A stretch of 64,000 nucleotides of DNA from Christensenella intestinihominis (lineage in GTDB: Bacteria; Bacillota; Clostridia; Christensenellales; Christensenellaceae): contig NZ_MAIQ01000004.1 in assembly GCF_001678845.1 (NCBI RefSeq), positions 230,533 through 294,532 on the forward strand, read 5' to 3'. Every line of letters starts with the position of its first letter. The first letter of the stretch is position 1. This document shows, one piece after another, positions 43,952-54,461 of the stretch. A program made the position numbers and the translations under genes. The notes below the pieces were generated by a model. It was not told the origin of the DNA. It did no database searches and saw only the letters and a list, made by a program, of their open reading frames with translations.

Positions 43952-44236
43952 TTACTCCTCCTTTTTCTGCATCGCGCTTTTCAGTGCACTCCGAAGCTCT
44001 GCGTCGAACACCTTTGTTCCCTGCTTCAGCTTGTCCCGGATTCCTTCGAGCACCATGCCCGTAATCTCCAGGTGTTTCAGCTTCTTTTTCTTCGGCTGCC
44101 GCAGCCGCCGAAGGCCCCCGTCCGCAATCAACACATAGGGCTCCGGGAGGAGCTCTACGATCAGGAACGGTCGTCCTTTATCCCTGCCGGATTTACTGAT
44201 TACGACCCGGCCTGTCTCTATGGGGTAATCGCTCAA
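43952..44236 (-). CDS. KOW-domain RNA-binding protein (L14e-like)
   Basis: 94 residues from a TTG start (GGGGGA 8 bp upstream). An N-terminal KOW motif ([22 protein letters not shown]) resembles archaeal/eukaryal ribosomal L14e; the basic middle [13 protein letters not shown] and charged tail follow. A small KOW protein in this place between map and infA is common in clostridia; its function, probably ribosome-linked, is not established. Confidence 0.85.
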   Translation of the reverse strand: MSDYPIETGRVVISKSGRDKGRPFLIVELLPEPYVLIADGGLRRLRQPKKKKLKHLEITGMVLEGIRDKLKQGTKVFDAELRSALKSAMQKKEE

Positions 44237-44251
44237 TTTATCATTCCCCCG

Positions 44252-45001
44252 TTATGGCGCGGTCAGGATTTCCGGCCCGTTTTCCGTGATTGCCACGGTG
44301 TTTTCATAATGTGCCGCAAGGCTCCCATCCGCTGTTTTCACAAGCCATCCGTCATCCATCCAGCGGACTGCGTCGCCGCCGAGCGTTACCATCGGTTCAA
44401 TCGCAAGCACCATGCCCACGTCGAGCCGCGGATTCGGCCCGCGGAAGGAGAAATTCGGAATTTCCGGGGATTCGTGCATCTCCCGGCCGATGCCATGACC
44501 GACCAGTTCCCTCACGATTCCCATATCGTTCCCCTTGATGACCGCTTCGATCGCGCGGCTGATGTCCCGCAGGCGGTTGCCCGCGCGCGCCTCGCGCATC
44601 CCCGCGAAAAAGCTTTCCCGCGTTACATCGATCAGCAGCTGTTCTGTGGAGGTAATATCCCCTACGGCCACTGTGCGCGCCATATCCGACTGCCAGCCCC
44701 CGAGGATCGCGCCCATATCGATGCTGAGGATATCGCCGTCTCGCAGGACTTTCTTATCGGAAGGAATTCCGTGTACAACGCCGTCGTTCACCGACGTGCA
44801 GATGCTGCCAGGAAAGCCGTTATATCCCTTGAACGAAGGAGTCGCCCCCGCGTCGCCCAGGTATTGTTCGACAATCCGGTCGAGCTGCATGGTCGTCACG
44901 CCCGGTTTTACATGGCCGAGCACTTCCTGCATGCAATTGTACAGCAGCCGCCCCGACTCGCGCATCAGCCCGATTTCATGCGGCGTCTTGATATTAATCA
45001 T
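44252..45001 (-). CDS. map: Methionine aminopeptidase, type I
   Basis: 249 residues beginning MINIKTPHEIGLMRESG. It removes initiator Met from nascent proteins. GIGREMHESPEIPNF contains a metal-binding His; Asp residues in SIDMGAILGGWQSDMARTVAVG and Glu in AIEPMVTLGG and ENTVAITENG complete the dinuclear metal site. The ATG at 45001 overlaps the adk stop (ATGA). Confidence 0.97.
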   Translation of the reverse strand: MINIKTPHEIGLMRESGRLLYNCMQEVLGHVKPGVTTMQLDRIVEQYLGDAGATPSFKGYNGFPGSICTSVNDGVVHGIPSDKKVLRDGDILSIDMGAILGGWQSDMARTVAVGDITSTEQLLIDVTRESFFAGMREARAGNRLRDISRAIEAVIKGNDMGIVRELVGHGIGREMHESPEIPNFSFRGPNPRLDVGMVLAIEPMVTLGGDAVRWMDDGWLVKTADGSLAAHYENTVAITENGPEILTAP

Positions 45002-45621
45002 ACCTTTTTCAGCACTTCCACGATGTAGGCGGCTTCTTCTTCGATCGGCATGGTCCCGTCGACATTTGCCACGAGGCCGCGCTTCGAGTAAAATTCGATC
45101 AGGGGAGCCGTCTGCTCCTCGTAAACGCGGAAGCGTTCGCGAACCGTTTCCTCGTTGTCGTCCGCACGGGTAATCAGCGCGCTGCCGCACTGGTCGCACG
45201 TTTCGCCGTTATGGTTCTTCGTGCTGTATACCGCGCCGCAGTCCGGGCACACCCGGCGTGCGAGCACGCGGTCGACGATGACCTGTACGTCCACTTCAAG
45301 GTTCACAACCGCGTCGATTTTCGCGATCCCGTCGAGCGCTTCGGCCTGCGCGACCGTGCGCGGGAAGCCGTCGAGCAGCACGCCGCCTTTGGCGTCGTCC
45401 GCTTTCATGCGCTGGCCCATCATATCGATGATGACCTGGTCCGGAACGAGCGCGCCCTTATCGATATAAGACTTCGCGAGCTTTCCAAGCTCGCTGCCCG
45501 CTTTCATTTCGGCGCGCAGCATATCCCCCGTGGAGATGTGCGCCAGGTTCATTTCTTTGCCTACCCTTACCGCCATCGTGCCTTTGCCCGATCCGGGAGG
45601 GCCTAAGAAAATTACATTCAT
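44998..45621 (-). CDS. adk: Adenylate kinase, zinc form
   Basis: 207 residues starting MNVIFLGPPGSGKGT, the P-loop; upstream in-frame codons are excluded because GAGGG lies before this ATG. The lid has Cys-x2-Cys (CPDCG) and Cys-x2-Cys (CDQCG), the Gram-positive structural zinc site. ISTGDMLRAE and LLDGFPRTVAQAEAL bind AMP. Place between secY and map is canonical, but a 235-bp gap separates it from secY. Confidence 0.97.
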   Translation of the reverse strand: MNVIFLGPPGSGKGTMAVRVGKEMNLAHISTGDMLRAEMKAGSELGKLAKSYIDKGALVPDQVIIDMMGQRMKADDAKGGVLLDGFPRTVAQAEALDGIAKIDAVVNLEVDVQVIVDRVLARRVCPDCGAVYSTKNHNGETCDQCGSALITRADDNEETVRERFRVYEEQTAPLIEFYSKRGLVANVDGTMPIEEEAAYIVEVLKKV

Positions 45622-45856
45622 GGTAATTCCCTCTCTGCTCTTTAAAGAGCGTCGTACCATATTCGCATAAAGTAAATGAGGTTCGGATGTTCTCGTTTTC
45701 ACGCTGCCTTCGGCCCGCGCTTACGGATATCCGTTTTCCCCGCAATCCGCCCTTTTTGCCTGCCTTACCCTGCGGCAAGGCTTCGCCTTATGGGCTGACT
45801 GCTCCCAAAACGTGCACAGAAACCGGGCTATGCCCGGCACTGTACGCGCCATTCTA
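45622..45856. other. 235-bp secY-adk gap with a small hairpin
   Basis: No gene seen. The main feature is the GC-rich hairpin CCGGGC-ATA-GCCCGG just after the secY stop (about 45823-45839). These genes usually lie within tens of bases, so the gap is unusual. Confidence 0.5.
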
Positions 45857-47119
45857 TTAGTTGAGGAAGCCTTTGTAGTGCCTCATCATCATCTGCGCTT
45901 CAAGCTGCTTGGTTGTTTCGAGCGCCACGTTGACCATAATCAGCAGGCTTGTTGCGCCGAATACGCTTGCAACCCCGGTAAGGCCGGTAATAAACGTCGG
46001 AACCGCCGCCACCAACGCAAGGAAGATTGCCCCGAAAAGCGTGATCCTCGAGAGTATCTTGGCGAGATAGTCGGACGTCGGTTTGCCTGGGCGGATGCCC
46101 GGGATGAAGCCGCCGTTTTGCTGTAAATTCTTCGATACGTCCACCGGATTGAAAGCAATCTGCGAGTAGAAGTAAGAGAAGAACAGGATGAGAAGCGCAT
46201 ACACGACAGCGTAAATCCATGTGTTCGGGCCGGCATACTGCTGATACCACAGGTAGAAGCCGCTCTCCGGCCAGAACTGGCCGATCATGCCCGGAAGCAT
46301 AAGGATCGTCACCGCGAAAATCAGGGGCATAACGCCGCTCTGGTTGACCTTCATCGGGATGTGCGTGGACTGGCCGCCGTACATTTTGCGTCCTACCACA
46401 CGTTTTGCGTACTGCACCGGTATCCTGCGTTCGCCAAGGTCGACAAATGTGATGCCGAGAATGATAACAAACGCGAGGGCCGCTACGATCAGCACGGACC
46501 AGAACGTGATCGTGCCGAGGTCTACCTTGGTGATGATGTCCTGGATCATTGCCGGTACGCGCGAGATGATGGAAATAAAGATCAGCAGGGAAATGCCGTT
46601 GCCGATTCCCCTTTCCGTAATGCGCTCGCCGATCCACATGATGAGCGCCGTACCCGCGGTAAGGCATATAATGATCGTGATATAGTCGAACGGATTGTCC
46701 GGATTCTGCACTGCCTGCGAACCGAATCCAAGCAGGATTCCGATCGCCTGCACGAGACCCAGGATAACGCCGAGGTATCTTGTGATGGAAGCAATCTTTT
46801 TCCTTCCGTCATCCCCTTCCTTCGCCATGCGTTCCAGCTTCGGAATCGCAACGGTCAGAAGGTTCATAATGATGGATGCGTTCACGTACGGAACGATACC
46901 AAGTGCAAAGATTGTCATATTGCCGAGCGCGCCACCCGAGAACAGGTTCAGGAACTCGAGAACATCATAGTTCGCCACCTGCGACTGGATAAACGCGATA
47001 TTTGTGCCTGGAACCGGGATATACGCACCGATGCGGTATACAAGAAGCATCAGTAGCGTGAACAGGATTTTCTTCCTGATATCCGGCATTTTCCATGCGT
47101 TCGCAATGGTTTTAAACAT
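45857..47119 (-). CDS. secY: Protein translocase subunit SecY
   Basis: 420 residues, ten membrane segments. The plug and lateral-gate region starts GAYIPVPGTNIAF; cytoplasmic loops KLERMAKEGDDGRKKI and YAKRVVGRKMYGGQSTHIPMKVN, and the NGGFIPGIRPGKPT loop, contact SecA and the ribosome. Its ATG overlaps the rplO stop by one base. Confidence 0.98.
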   Translation of the reverse strand: MFKTIANAWKMPDIRKKILFTLLMLLVYRIGAYIPVPGTNIAFIQSQVANYDVLEFLNLFSGGALGNMTIFALGIVPYVNASIIMNLLTVAIPKLERMAKEGDDGRKKIASITRYLGVILGLVQAIGILLGFGSQAVQNPDNPFDYITIIICLTAGTALIMWIGERITERGIGNGISLLIFISIISRVPAMIQDIITKVDLGTITFWSVLIVAALAFVIILGITFVDLGERRIPVQYAKRVVGRKMYGGQSTHIPMKVNQSGVMPLIFAVTILMLPGMIGQFWPESGFYLWYQQYAGPNTWIYAVVYALLILFFSYFYSQIAFNPVDVSKNLQQNGGFIPGIRPGKPTSDYLAKILSRITLFGAIFLALVAAVPTFITGLTGVASVFGATSLLIMVNVALETTKQLEAQMMMRHYKGFLN

Positions 47120-47559
47120 TATACCACCTCAATGCTGCCGCCAGCGGCTGTGATTTTCTGTTCAGCCGTTTTCGTGAATTTCGCCGCTTTTACAGTGACC
47201 TTTTTCTTCAGTTCTCCGTTTCCGAGGACCTTCAGGCCATCATACGCCTTTTTAACCATGCCGGCGTCGATCAGCGCCTGAACGTCTACGCTTGCGCCGT
47301 CCTCAAGTTTGTCAAGATCGGAAACATTAACCGTTGCATATTCCTTCGCAAATATGTTGGTGAAGCCCCTCTTCGGCAAACGTCTTGCAAGCGGCATCTG
47401 GCCGCCTTCAAACCCGGGACGGACGCCGCCGCCGCTGCGGGATTTCTGGCCCTTCTGGCCTCTTGCGGAAGTTTTGCCGACTCCGGAGCCGCATCCTCTG
47501 CCCACGCGCTTCGGGGACTTTTTTGCGCCCTCCGCAGGACCAAGTTCATGAAGTTTCAT
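47119..47559 (-). CDS. rplO: 50S ribosomal protein L15
   Basis: 146 residues. The basic glycine-rich N-terminus ([26 protein letters not shown]) threads into the 23[22 protein letters not shown] is the family signature. Normal length and place before secY. Confidence 0.98.
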   Translation of the reverse strand: MKLHELGPAEGAKKSPKRVGRGCGSGVGKTSARGQKGQKSRSGGGVRPGFEGGQMPLARRLPKRGFTNIFAKEYATVNVSDLDKLEDGASVDVQALIDAGMVKKAYDGLKVLGNGELKKKVTVKAAKFTKTAEQKITAAGGSIEVV

Positions 47560-47574
47560 AAGCTCTCTCCTTCG

Positions 47575-47754
47575 TTATTTCGTCTCTTCAACCGACACCA
47601 GATGTTTTACTTTGAAAACCATCCCGCGAATCGGCGGATTGTCCGGCCGCTGTACTACCTGGCCGATCTTACGCAGTCCGAGCGCCTTTACGGTGTCTTT
47701 CTGATCCTGCGCGTAACCAATGGGGCTTTTGACAAGTTTGATATTCAGTTTCAT
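47575..47754 (-). CDS. rpmD: 50S ribosomal protein L30
   Basis: 59 residues beginning [32 protein letters not shown] lies 10 bp before this ATG; a TTG three codons earlier is less likely. Its presence fits bacteria that keep L30 between rpsE and rplO. Confidence 0.97.
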   Translation of the reverse strand: MKLNIKLVKSPIGYAQDQKDTVKALGLRKIGQVVQRPDNPPIRGMVFKVKHLVSVEETK

Positions 47755-47771
47755 GAGCCTCAAGCCTCCCT

Positions 47772-48278
47772 TTATTGTAATTGATCTACGCTGATCCCGC
47801 GCAGGCGTGCCACCTGCTCGGCGCTCCGCAGCTCGCGGAGGCCTTCAAGCGTAGCCTTTACACAGTTGATCGGGTTGTTGGAACCCTGCGATTTTGTCCT
47901 GATATCTTTAATTCCCGCAAGCTCAAGGACCGCACGCGCGGGGCCGCCCGCGATTACGCCGGTACCTTCCGAGGCGGGAAGCAGCAACACCCTGCCGCGT
48001 CCGAATTTGCCGATAACCTCGTGCGGGATGGACGTCCCTTTCCTCGCTACCGTGACAATATCATGCTTTGCAGCCTGAACCGCCTTGCGGATCGCTTCCG
48101 GAATTTCAGCGGCTTTGCCCATGCCGACGCCAACGTGGCCATTTTCATCGCCTACGACGACAAGCGCCGAGAAACGCATATTACGGCCGCCTTTTACGGT
48201 TTTCGCAACACGGTTGATCGAAACCAGTTTTTCCTTGTATTCGACTCCGCCTGCATCATTTGCTCTATCTCTCTGCAA
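47772..48278 (-). CDS. rpsE: 30S ribosomal protein S5
   Basis: 168 residues. [29 protein letters not shown] is the RNA-binding core and [19 protein letters not shown] the second domain; the protein guards decoding accuracy. The only suitable start is TTG at 48278, with AAGGAGG 10 bp before it. Confidence 0.97.
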   Translation of the reverse strand: MQRDRANDAGGVEYKEKLVSINRVAKTVKGGRNMRFSALVVVGDENGHVGVGMGKAAEIPEAIRKAVQAAKHDIVTVARKGTSIPHEVIGKFGRGRVLLLPASEGTGVIAGGPARAVLELAGIKDIRTKSQGSNNPINCVKATLEGLRELRSAEQVARLRGISVDQLQ

Positions 48279-48296
48279 TGTTTCCGTACCTCCTTA

Positions 48297-48665
48297 TCAA
48301 AGCTTGAGGCCGGCAGCCCTGGCGCCTTCCGCAACCTGTGCTACTCTGCCCGTATAGAGATAACCCCCGCGGTCAAAAACGGCTTCGCTGATGCCAGCCT
48401 TTACCGCGCGCTGCGCAGCAAGCTCGCCCACCATCTTTGCGGCTTCGGTCTTTGTTGCCTCCTGGCATTTTGCTTTGATCTCGGCGTCCATAGAGGAAGC
48501 GGAGCAAAGCGTGTTTCCCGCAACGTCATCAATAAACTGAACATAAATGTTGTCGAGGCTCCGGTAAACATTCATCCGCGGACGGCTCGCCGTGCCCGAA
48601 ATCTTGTTACGGATTCTCTGATGACGCTTTTTTCTGATTTCATTTCTGTCTTTCTTGTTAATCAT
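48297..48665 (-). CDS. rplR: 50S ribosomal protein L18
   Basis: 122 residues; binds 5S r[23 protein letters not shown] and the C-terminal [24 protein letters not shown] are family motifs. Normal length. Confidence 0.98.
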   Translation of the reverse strand: MINKKDRNEIRKKRHQRIRNKISGTASRPRMNVYRSLDNIYVQFIDDVAGNTLCSASSMDAEIKAKCQEATKTEAAKMVGELAAQRAVKAGISEAVFDRGGYLYTGRVAQVAEGARAAGLKL

Positions 48666-48680
48666 AATCCACGTCCTCCA

Positions 48681-49217
48681 TTACATGCCAGTCTTACCGA
48701 CTTTGCGGCGGATATATTCGCCCTCGTACTTGATGCCCTTGCCCTTATAGGGTTCCGGCGGACGGAGGGAGCGAATGTTCGCTGCGCACTGGCCGACTGC
48801 CTGCTTATCGATTCCCTTTACGATCACGCTGTTCGGGCTTGGAACCTCGAACGTGATGCCTGCCGGAGGCTCGACCTCGACAGGATGGGAGAACCCGAGA
48901 CCGAACACAAGCTTTTGGCCCTGCAGCTGTACCCTATAACCAACGCCGACGATTTCCAGGTTTTTCTGGAAGCCTTCGGAAACGCCTTTTACCATATTTG
49001 CGAGGAGCGCACGCGTGAGGCCGTGCAGCGCCTTCGATTCCTTCTGATCGTTTTCGCGCGTAAGGACGAGCTGTTCGCCTTCCTGCGCAATCGTGATCTT
49101 ATCGCTGAACTTTGATTTCAGTTCGCCGTTTTTGCCCTTTACCGTCACGACGCCGCCATCCTGCGTTACTGTCACGCCGGAGGGTAAATCGATGGGCAGT
49201 TTTCCAATTCTCGACAT
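48681..49217 (-). CDS. rplF: 50S ribosomal protein L6
   Basis: 178 residues starting [20 protein letters not shown] precedes this ATG, excluding five in-frame codons. The C-terminal [25 protein letters not shown] is the rRNA-binding signature near the sarcin-ricin loop. Confidence 0.98.
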   Translation of the reverse strand: MSRIGKLPIDLPSGVTVTQDGGVVTVKGKNGELKSKFSDKITIAQEGEQLVLTRENDQKESKALHGLTRALLANMVKGVSEGFQKNLEIVGVGYRVQLQGQKLVFGLGFSHPVEVEPPAGITFEVPSPNSVIVKGIDKQAVGQCAANIRSLRPPEPYKGKGIKYEGEYIRRKVGKTGM

Positions 49218-49232
49218 AATGTTAACCTCCAA

Positions 49233-49631
49233 CTACCAGATATAGGCGAGCACTTCTCCACCCACACCGTCGCGGCGCGCCTGCGCGTCGGTCACAATGC
49301 CCTTGGATGTGGAGATGATCGCGATTCCGAGGCCGTTCAGGACGCGGGGCAGCTTATCGTGCCTTGCGTACACCCGAAGGCCGGGCTTTGAAATCTTTTT
49401 GAGACCCGAGATGACTTTTTCACCGCCCGGGCCGTATTTCAGTTTGATTTTGAGCGTGCCCTGCACGCCGTCATCTATAAACTCGCAGCCTTTGATATAG
49501 CCCTCCTGGAGCAATATCTGGCCAATTGCCTTTTTCATATTGGACGCAGGTACTTCCACGACTTCGTGCTTTGCGGTAAGCCCGTTGCGAATGCGAGTCA
49601 GCATATCTGCGACAGAATCTGTAACCGGCAT
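49233..49631 (-). CDS. rpsH: 30S ribosomal protein S8
   Basis: 132 residues, with [25 protein letters not shown] at the start and [31 protein letters not shown] at the end. S8 is a primary 16S binder and in E. coli represses the spc operon. An unusually long 128-bp gap precedes it. Confidence 0.98.
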   Translation of the reverse strand: MPVTDSVADMLTRIRNGLTAKHEVVEVPASNMKKAIGQILLQEGYIKGCEFIDDGVQGTLKIKLKYGPGGEKVISGLKKISKPGLRVYARHDKLPRVLNGLGIAIISTSKGIVTDAQARRDGVGGEVLAYIW

Positions 49632-49639
49632 ATTGTTTC

Positions 49640-49759
49640 CTCCTTGTTTTATCCTCTTGGTAAGACGCCGCGGCTTAAGCGGTCAGGCCGTTTTCCGGCG
49701 CCCGCCCCTGTCCGTTCCGCCGACCGGCGGTGGTCACAAGGGCTAAACTTTCTATAATA
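49640..49759 (-). other. Structured 128-bp gap between rpsN and rpsH
   Basis: GC-rich spacer containing the hairpin CCGCC-GGTC-GGCGG (about 49716-49730) and a second weak stem. Most spc-operon gaps here are 10-25 bp, so this one may carry a translational or processing signal. Confidence 0.45.
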
Positions 49760-49945
49760 TTACCAGCTTGCTTTTCTGACACCCGGTATTTGCCCGCGAT
49801 ACGCGAGTTCCCGGAAGCAAACGCGGCAGATTCCGTATTTTCTAAGGACAGAGTGCGGCCTTCCGCAAATACGGCAGCGCGTATAGTTGCGGGTCGAAAA
49901 TTTGGAGCCTCTCTGCTGCTTAATGATCATGCTTTTCTTTGCCAT
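49760..49945 (-). CDS. rpsN: 30S ribosomal protein S14, type Z
   Basis: 61 residues, the short zinc-binding form, with Cys24-x2-Cys27 and Cys40-x2-Cys43 ([19 protein letters not shown]). No zinc-free paralogue is in the window. Confidence 0.98.
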   Translation of the reverse strand: MAKKSMIIKQQRGSKFSTRNYTRCRICGRPHSVLRKYGICRVCFRELAYRGQIPGVRKASW

Positions 49946-49956
49946 TATTTTCCTCC

Positions 49957-50496
49957 TTAGTGCGCGAACGGCATGCCCATCTGGGTTAAGAGCTCTCTTG
50001 CTTCTTCGTCGGTCTGCGCTGTCGTCACCACGATGATATCCATACCGCGGATTGCGTCGACCTTATCGTAATCGATTTCCGGGAACACAAGCTGTTCCTT
50101 GAAACCCATTGCAAAATTGCCCCTGCCGTCAAACGACTTCGGGGAAAGACCGCGGAAGTCGCGGACACGCGGGATGGCGATGCTGATGAGCTTATCGATG
50201 AACTCATACATCCTGTCGCCGCGGAGCGTTACCTTCGCACCGATCTTCATTCCTTCGCGCACCTTAAAGTTTGCGACGGATTTCTTTGCCGTTGTGACAA
50301 CCGGTTTCTGGCCTGCGATCACCGTTAAGTCCTCCACTGCGGAGTCAAGGGCTTTCGGGTTATCCTTTGCTTCGCCAAGGCCCATGTTGATGACAACTTT
50401 TTCGAGCCTCGGGACCTGATTAACGTTCTTGTATGCGAACTTCTGCATCATAGCGGGAATGATTTCCGCCTTGTATGTATCTTTTAATCTCGGCAT
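49957..50496 (-). CDS. rplE: 50S ribosomal protein L5
   Basis: 179 residues; binds 5S rRNA and contacts P-site t[44 protein letters not shown] and [24 protein letters not shown] are family motifs. Normal length. Confidence 0.98.
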   Translation of the reverse strand: MPRLKDTYKAEIIPAMMQKFAYKNVNQVPRLEKVVINMGLGEAKDNPKALDSAVEDLTVIAGQKPVVTTAKKSVANFKVREGMKIGAKVTLRGDRMYEFIDKLISIAIPRVRDFRGLSPKSFDGRGNFAMGFKEQLVFPEIDYDKVDAIRGMDIIVVTTAQTDEEARELLTQMGMPFAH

Positions 50497-50519
50497 ATCA
50501 GATAATTACCTCCCTTCAC

Positions 50520-50834
50520 TCACAGCGTAGCGCCGCATTTTTTGCAAACGCGGGACTTTTTGCCGTCTTCGATTTTATGACCGACCCTCGTGGCCTTATT
50601 GCATTTGGGGCAAACCACCATTACATTGGACGCATTGAGCGAACCTTCCTGCTTGATGATCCCGCCCGGGGTCGTCTGGTTTTTCGGTTTTTTATGCTTG
50701 GTGAGCATGTTCGTGCCTTCGAGAACCACTTTGTTCTTCGTCGGCTCGACACGGAGCACTTTCGCCTGCTTTCCCTTTTCTTTTCCGGAGATCACTACTG
50801 CGGTATCGCCTTTTTTGATATTGATTGTATTCAT
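50520..50834 (-). CDS. rplX: 50S ribosomal protein L24 with Cys-x2-Cys pairs
   Basis: 104 residues starting MNTINIKKGDTAVVISGKEKGK (KOW motif); AGGAGG lies before this ATG, excluding twelve in-frame codons. The C-terminal half has CPKC and CKKC, an apparent zinc ribbon. It starts 50S assembly. Confidence 0.97.
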   Translation of the reverse strand: MNTINIKKGDTAVVISGKEKGKQAKVLRVEPTKNKVVLEGTNMLTKHKKPKNQTTPGGIIKQEGSLNASNVMVVCPKCNKATRVGHKIEDGKKSRVCKKCGATL

Positions 50835-50850
50835 ATCCCGTGCCTCCTTC

Positions 50851-51219
50851 TTAAAGAACTTCGGGGGCAAGCGACACGATTTTCATATAATCGCGGTCGC
50901 GGAGCTCCCTTGCAACAGGCCCGAAGATACGGGTGCCCTTGGGCTGTTTATTGCTGTCAATAATCACTGCTGCATTTTCGTCAAATTTTATGTGCGAACC
51001 GTCCGGCCGACGTACTCCGGAAACGGAGCGTACGACAACGGCTTTCACCACGTCTTTTTTCTTGACCACGCCGCCGGGCGTCGCTGTTTTTACGGACGCA
51101 ATAATCACGTCGCCGATGTTCGCCGTCTTTTTGACGCTTCCGCCCATCACGCGAATGCACTGAATTATTTTAGCGCCTGAATTGTCTGCAACCTTGAGGC
51201 GTGTTTCTGGCTGTATCAT
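50851..51219 (-). CDS. rplN: 50S ribosomal protein L14
   Basis: 122 residues beginning [24 protein letters not shown], with [29 protein letters not shown] as signature. It sits at the subunit interface. Normal length. Confidence 0.98.
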   Translation of the reverse strand: MIQPETRLKVADNSGAKIIQCIRVMGGSVKKTANIGDVIIASVKTATPGGVVKKKDVVKAVVVRSVSGVRRPDGSHIKFDENAAVIIDSNKQPKGTRIFGPVARELRDRDYMKIVSLAPEVL

Positions 51220-51285
51220 CCTGACTCCTCCTTTACGCGCGAGCCTTCCCCGGGGGAACCCTGCCTGCGCATCATCTCATCGTCC

Positions 51286-51549
51286 TTATTTCGCCTTTTC
51301 GACGATTTCGACCAATCTCCACCGCTTATCCTTGGAGAGGGGCCGCGTTTCCATCAACCGCACCGTATCGCCCACGCCTGCTTCGTTGTTCTCGTCATGC
51401 GCTTTCAGCTTATTGGTATAGTTGATCGTCTTTCCGTACAAGGGATGCGTCTTTTTGCTTTTAATCGCAACGACGATCGTCTTGTCCATTTTATCGCTTA
51501 CTACCGTTCCGATTCTCTCTTTACGGTAACCTCTCGTAACTTCACTCAT
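51286..51549 (-). CDS. rpsQ: 30S ribosomal protein S17
   Basis: 87 residues, OB-fold: [28 protein letters not shown] and [30 protein letters not shown]. Normal length, between rpmC and rplN. Confidence 0.98.
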   Translation of the reverse strand: MSEVTRGYRKERIGTVVSDKMDKTIVVAIKSKKTHPLYGKTINYTNKLKAHDENNEAGVGDTVRLMETRPLSKDKRWRLVEIVEKAK

Positions 51550-51570
51550 CCGAAGACGTCCTCCTTATCC

Positions 51571-51777
51571 TTACTCGGCAACCTTCTGGCCTAGTTCCAT
51601 TTCCCTTAAAACCGTCTTCACCCGTGCGATATCCTTTTTCACGTTCTTGATGCTGGAAGGATTATTGAGCTGGCCTGTTGCGAGCTGAAAACGCAGGTTG
51701 AAAAACTCGGTTTTGAGGTCGCCCAGCTTGGCGACCAATTCGTCTTTTGAAAGTTCACGTATCTCTTTAGCCTTCAT
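51571..51777 (-). CDS. rpmC: 50S ribosomal protein L29
   Basis: 68 residues starting [31 protein letters not shown]. It lies at the tunnel exit and helps dock trigger factor and SRP. The start overlaps the rplP end by 11 bp, which excludes 39 in-frame codons upstream. Confidence 0.97.
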   Translation of the reverse strand: MKAKEIRELSKDELVAKLGDLKTEFFNLRFQLATGQLNNPSSIKNVKKDIARVKTVLREMELGQKVAE

Positions 51778-52210
51778 CCTGCTCACCACCTGCTTCGTTA
51801 TTTTGCTCTCTGATCGCAAATTTACATTTGATCGGCAATTTATGCGCTGCACGCGTGAGGGCCGCCCGAGCGGTCTCCTCGGATACGCCCGCAAGCTCGA
51901 ACATTACCCTGCCCGGCTTTACGACCGCCACCCAGTATTCCGGCGAACCTTTACCGGAACCCATGCGGGTTTCGGCCGGCTTTTCCGTTACCGGCTTGTG
52001 CGGGAAGATTTTGATCCAAACCTGTCCGCCCCTCTTGATATATCTTGTCATCGCGACACGGGCCGCCTCGATCTGGTTTGACTTGATCCAGCCGGGCTCC
52101 GTCGCCACGAGGCCATAATCGCCGTAGTTGATCGTATTTCCGCGAAGAGCCTTGCCCTTCATACGACCCCTGAACTGTCTTCTGCGCTTAACCCTTTTTG
52201 GCATTAACAT
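51767..52210 (-). CDS. rplP: 50S ribosomal protein L16
   Basis: 147 residues starting [30 protein letters not shown] fits the first Met better than the second. [25 protein letters not shown] contains the loop near the A-site tRNA elbow. It overlaps rpsC by 23 bp. Confidence 0.98.
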   Translation of the reverse strand: MLMPKRVKRRRQFRGRMKGKALRGNTINYGDYGLVATEPGWIKSNQIEAARVAMTRYIKRGGQVWIKIFPHKPVTEKPAETRMGSGKGSPEYWVAVVKPGRVMFELAGVSEETARAALTRAAHKLPIKCKFAIREQNNEAGGEQDEG

Positions 52211-52889
52211 TTTTTCTGCCTCCTTCCACTGCTGAAGGTTTTGCCCGTTCCGCTAAGGGGTTTCCAAGAATCTCGCCTTTGTATATCCATACCTTAACCC
52301 CGATTTTACCATATGTCGTATTCGCTTCCGCAAAACCGTAGTCGATGTCCGCACGAATTGTCTGCAGCGGGATCGAGCCTTCGTGATACTGCTCTACCCG
52401 GGCGATTTCAGCACCGCCGAGACGTCCGGAGCACATGATCTTAATTCCCTTTGCGCCAGCTTTCATCGTCCTGCCGATGGACTGCTTCATCGCGCGGCGG
52501 AACGAAATACGCTTTTCGAGCTGCTGCGCAACGTTTTCCGCAACAAGCTGTGCGTCTACGTCTACGCGCTTTACTTCAATGATATTTACGGCAACCGCGC
52601 TGCCCGTAAGCTTCGCAAGGTCTTTTTTCAGGAGCTCTACGCCCGTGCCGCCCTTGCCAATCACGATGCCCGGCTTGCCGGTAAAGATATTGACGGAAAT
52701 TTTTTGTGCCGCACGCTCGATCTCGATCTTCGAGATGCCCGCGGCATACAGCTTTTTCTTTAAGAATTTTCTGATTTTATCGTCTTCAACGATGTAATCG
52801 GCAAATTTGGATTTTTTGGCTGTCCACCTGGCGTCCCAGTCTTTGATGACTCCAACCCGAAAACCATGCGGATGTACTTTCTGACCCAT
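52188..52889 (-). CDS. rpsC: 30S ribosomal protein S3
   Basis: 233 residues with a KH domain ([20 protein letters not shown]) and [23 protein letters not shown] in the C-terminal domain. It lines the mRNA entry and acts as helicase with S4. Confidence 0.98.
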   Translation of the reverse strand: MGQKVHPHGFRVGVIKDWDARWTAKKSKFADYIVEDDKIRKFLKKKLYAAGISKIEIERAAQKISVNIFTGKPGIVIGKGGTGVELLKKDLAKLTGSAVAVNIIEVKRVDVDAQLVAENVAQQLEKRISFRRAMKQSIGRTMKAGAKGIKIMCSGRLGGAEIARVEQYHEGSIPLQTIRADIDYGFAEANTTYGKIGVKVWIYKGEILGNPLAERAKPSAVEGGRKNVNAKKG

Positions 52890-52900
52890 CGTATTCCTCC

Positions 52901-53287
52901 TTACTTAACCTGATCCAAGATAATTGTAATGTGGCTCGTACGTTTACGGATGCGGGACGCCCTGCCCTGCGCGCGCGGCCTGAACCGCTTGAGCGTAGGA
53001 CCCTGGTCCGCGAACGCTTCGGCAACGAACAGCGTGTCGGCCGAAAGGTTCATGTTGTTTTCCGCATTCGCAACCGCAGAATTCAAAACCTTGGAAACAG
53101 GTTCCGTCGCGCCGTTCGGCGTATTCATCAGAACCGCCTTGGCGTCCTGTACGTTAAGACCCCTGATGAGGTCGATGACAGCCTTCACCTTGCGGGAGGA
53201 AACGCGAACGTATTTCGCGATGGCTTTCGGTCTTCTGTCTTTTTCTTCCTGACGTTTTGCAGCTTTTTCTCTTTCTCTTGTAGCCAT
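52901..53287 (-). CDS. rplV: 50S ribosomal protein L22
   Basis: 128 residues; a charged N-terminal extension of about 20 residues ([18 protein letters not shown]) precedes the usual [20 protein letters not shown]. The long beta hairpin ([23 protein letters not shown]) lines the exit tunnel. Confidence 0.97.
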   Translation of the reverse strand: MATREREKAAKRQEEKDRRPKAIAKYVRVSSRKVKAVIDLIRGLNVQDAKAVLMNTPNGATEPVSKVLNSAVANAENNMNLSADTLFVAEAFADQGPTLKRFRPRAQGRASRIRKRTSHITIILDQVK

Positions 53288-53308
53288 GGATTTTACCCTC
53301 CTTCCAGG

Positions 53309-53581
53309 TTATTTAGACGATTTCTCGCCCGCGTGGCCGCGGAACGTTCTCGTCGGGGCGAATTCGCCCAGTTTGTGCCCGACCATATCTTCCGTGATAT
53401 AGACCGGAACGAACTTCCTGCCGTCGTGCACGCCGATTGTGTGACCAACCATATCCGGGAAGATCGTCGACGGCCGCGACCAAGTCTTCAGCACTTTCTT
53501 TTCGTTCTTTTCGTTCATTTCCTGAACGCGTGCCAGAAGCTTTTCATTTATAAACGGTCCCTTTTTTACTGACCTACTCAT
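53309..53581 (-). CDS. rpsS: 30S ribosomal protein S19
   Basis: 90 residues: [15 protein letters not shown] at the start, [29 protein letters not shown] in the middle and [16 protein letters not shown] at the end. Normal length. Confidence 0.98.
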   Translation of the reverse strand: MSRSVKKGPFINEKLLARVQEMNEKNEKKVLKTWSRPSTIFPDMVGHTIGVHDGRKFVPVYITEDMVGHKLGEFAPTRTFRGHAGEKSSK

Positions 53582-53603
53582 ATCTGCAAATTCACTCCTT
53601 CGA

Positions 53604-54437
53604 TTATTTAGCGTTCCTGCGTTTTACGATAAATTTATCCGTCGGGTTCTTCTTCTTGCGTGTCTTATACCCAAGAGCAGGTTTACCCCAGGGAGTAACA
53701 GGACCCGGGCGTCCAACGGGGGATTTGCCCTCGCCGCCGCCGTGCGGATGGTCGTTCGGGTTCATGACGGAACCGCGCACTGTGGGGCGGACGCCCATGT
53801 GGCGCTTACGGCCCGCTTTGCCGATATTGATGTTTTCCTGGTCAACATTGCCAACCTGGCCGATCGTCGCTTTCGCGCCGATGAGGATCATCCTCACTTC
53901 GCCGGAGGGGAGGCGCACCTGCGCGTACCGCCCTTCCTTTGCCATCAGCTGTGCCGCGTTGCCCGCGCTCCGCACGAGCTGCGCGCCTTTGCCCGGCTTT
54001 ACTTCCACATTGTGGATCATTGTGCCGACCGGGATGGAAGCCAGCGGAAGCGCGTTGCCTGCTTTGATGTCTGCTTCCGGGCCGGAGACCACTTCGTCGC
54101 CGACCTTGAGGCCGACGGGAGCGATGATGTATCTCTTTTCGCCGTCTTTATAATGCAGCAATGCGATGTTCGCGCTGCGGTTCGGATCGTATTCGATTGT
54201 TGCGACCTTAGCCGGTACGCCGTCTTTGTCGCGCTTAAAATCGATGATCCTGTATTTTCTCTTTTCGCCGCCGCCGACGTGGCGAACCGTGATACGGCCG
54301 TGCACGTTGCGTCCGCCGGATTTCTTCAGCGAGACGAGCAGCGATTTCTCGGGCTTTGTCGTCGTAATTTCTTCAAAAGCCGAAACCGACATGAACCTTC
54401 TGCCCGGAGAAGTTGGGTTATATTTTTTGATTGCCAT
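53604..54437 (-). CDS. rplB: 50S ribosomal protein L2
   Basis: 277 residues. [27 protein letters not shown] holds the conserved His near the peptidyl-transferase centre. [22 protein letters not shown] at the N-terminus is standard. Confidence 0.98.
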   Translation of the reverse strand: MAIKKYNPTSPGRRFMSVSAFEEITTTKPEKSLLVSLKKSGGRNVHGRITVRHVGGGEKRKYRIIDFKRDKDGVPAKVATIEYDPNRSANIALLHYKDGEKRYIIAPVGLKVGDEVVSGPEADIKAGNALPLASIPVGTMIHNVEVKPGKGAQLVRSAGNAAQLMAKEGRYAQVRLPSGEVRMILIGAKATIGQVGNVDQENINIGKAGRKRHMGVRPTVRGSVMNPNDHPHGGGEGKSPVGRPGPVTPWGKPALGYKTRKKKNPTDKFIVKRRNAK

Positions 54438-54461
54438 AACTTAAGAACCTCCCTTACGCGC

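Noticed and set aside
47781..49115. 444-codon plus-strand frame opposite rpsE-rplR-rplF
   Set aside because: It crosses three conserved ribosomal genes on the other strand; no domain is recognisable.
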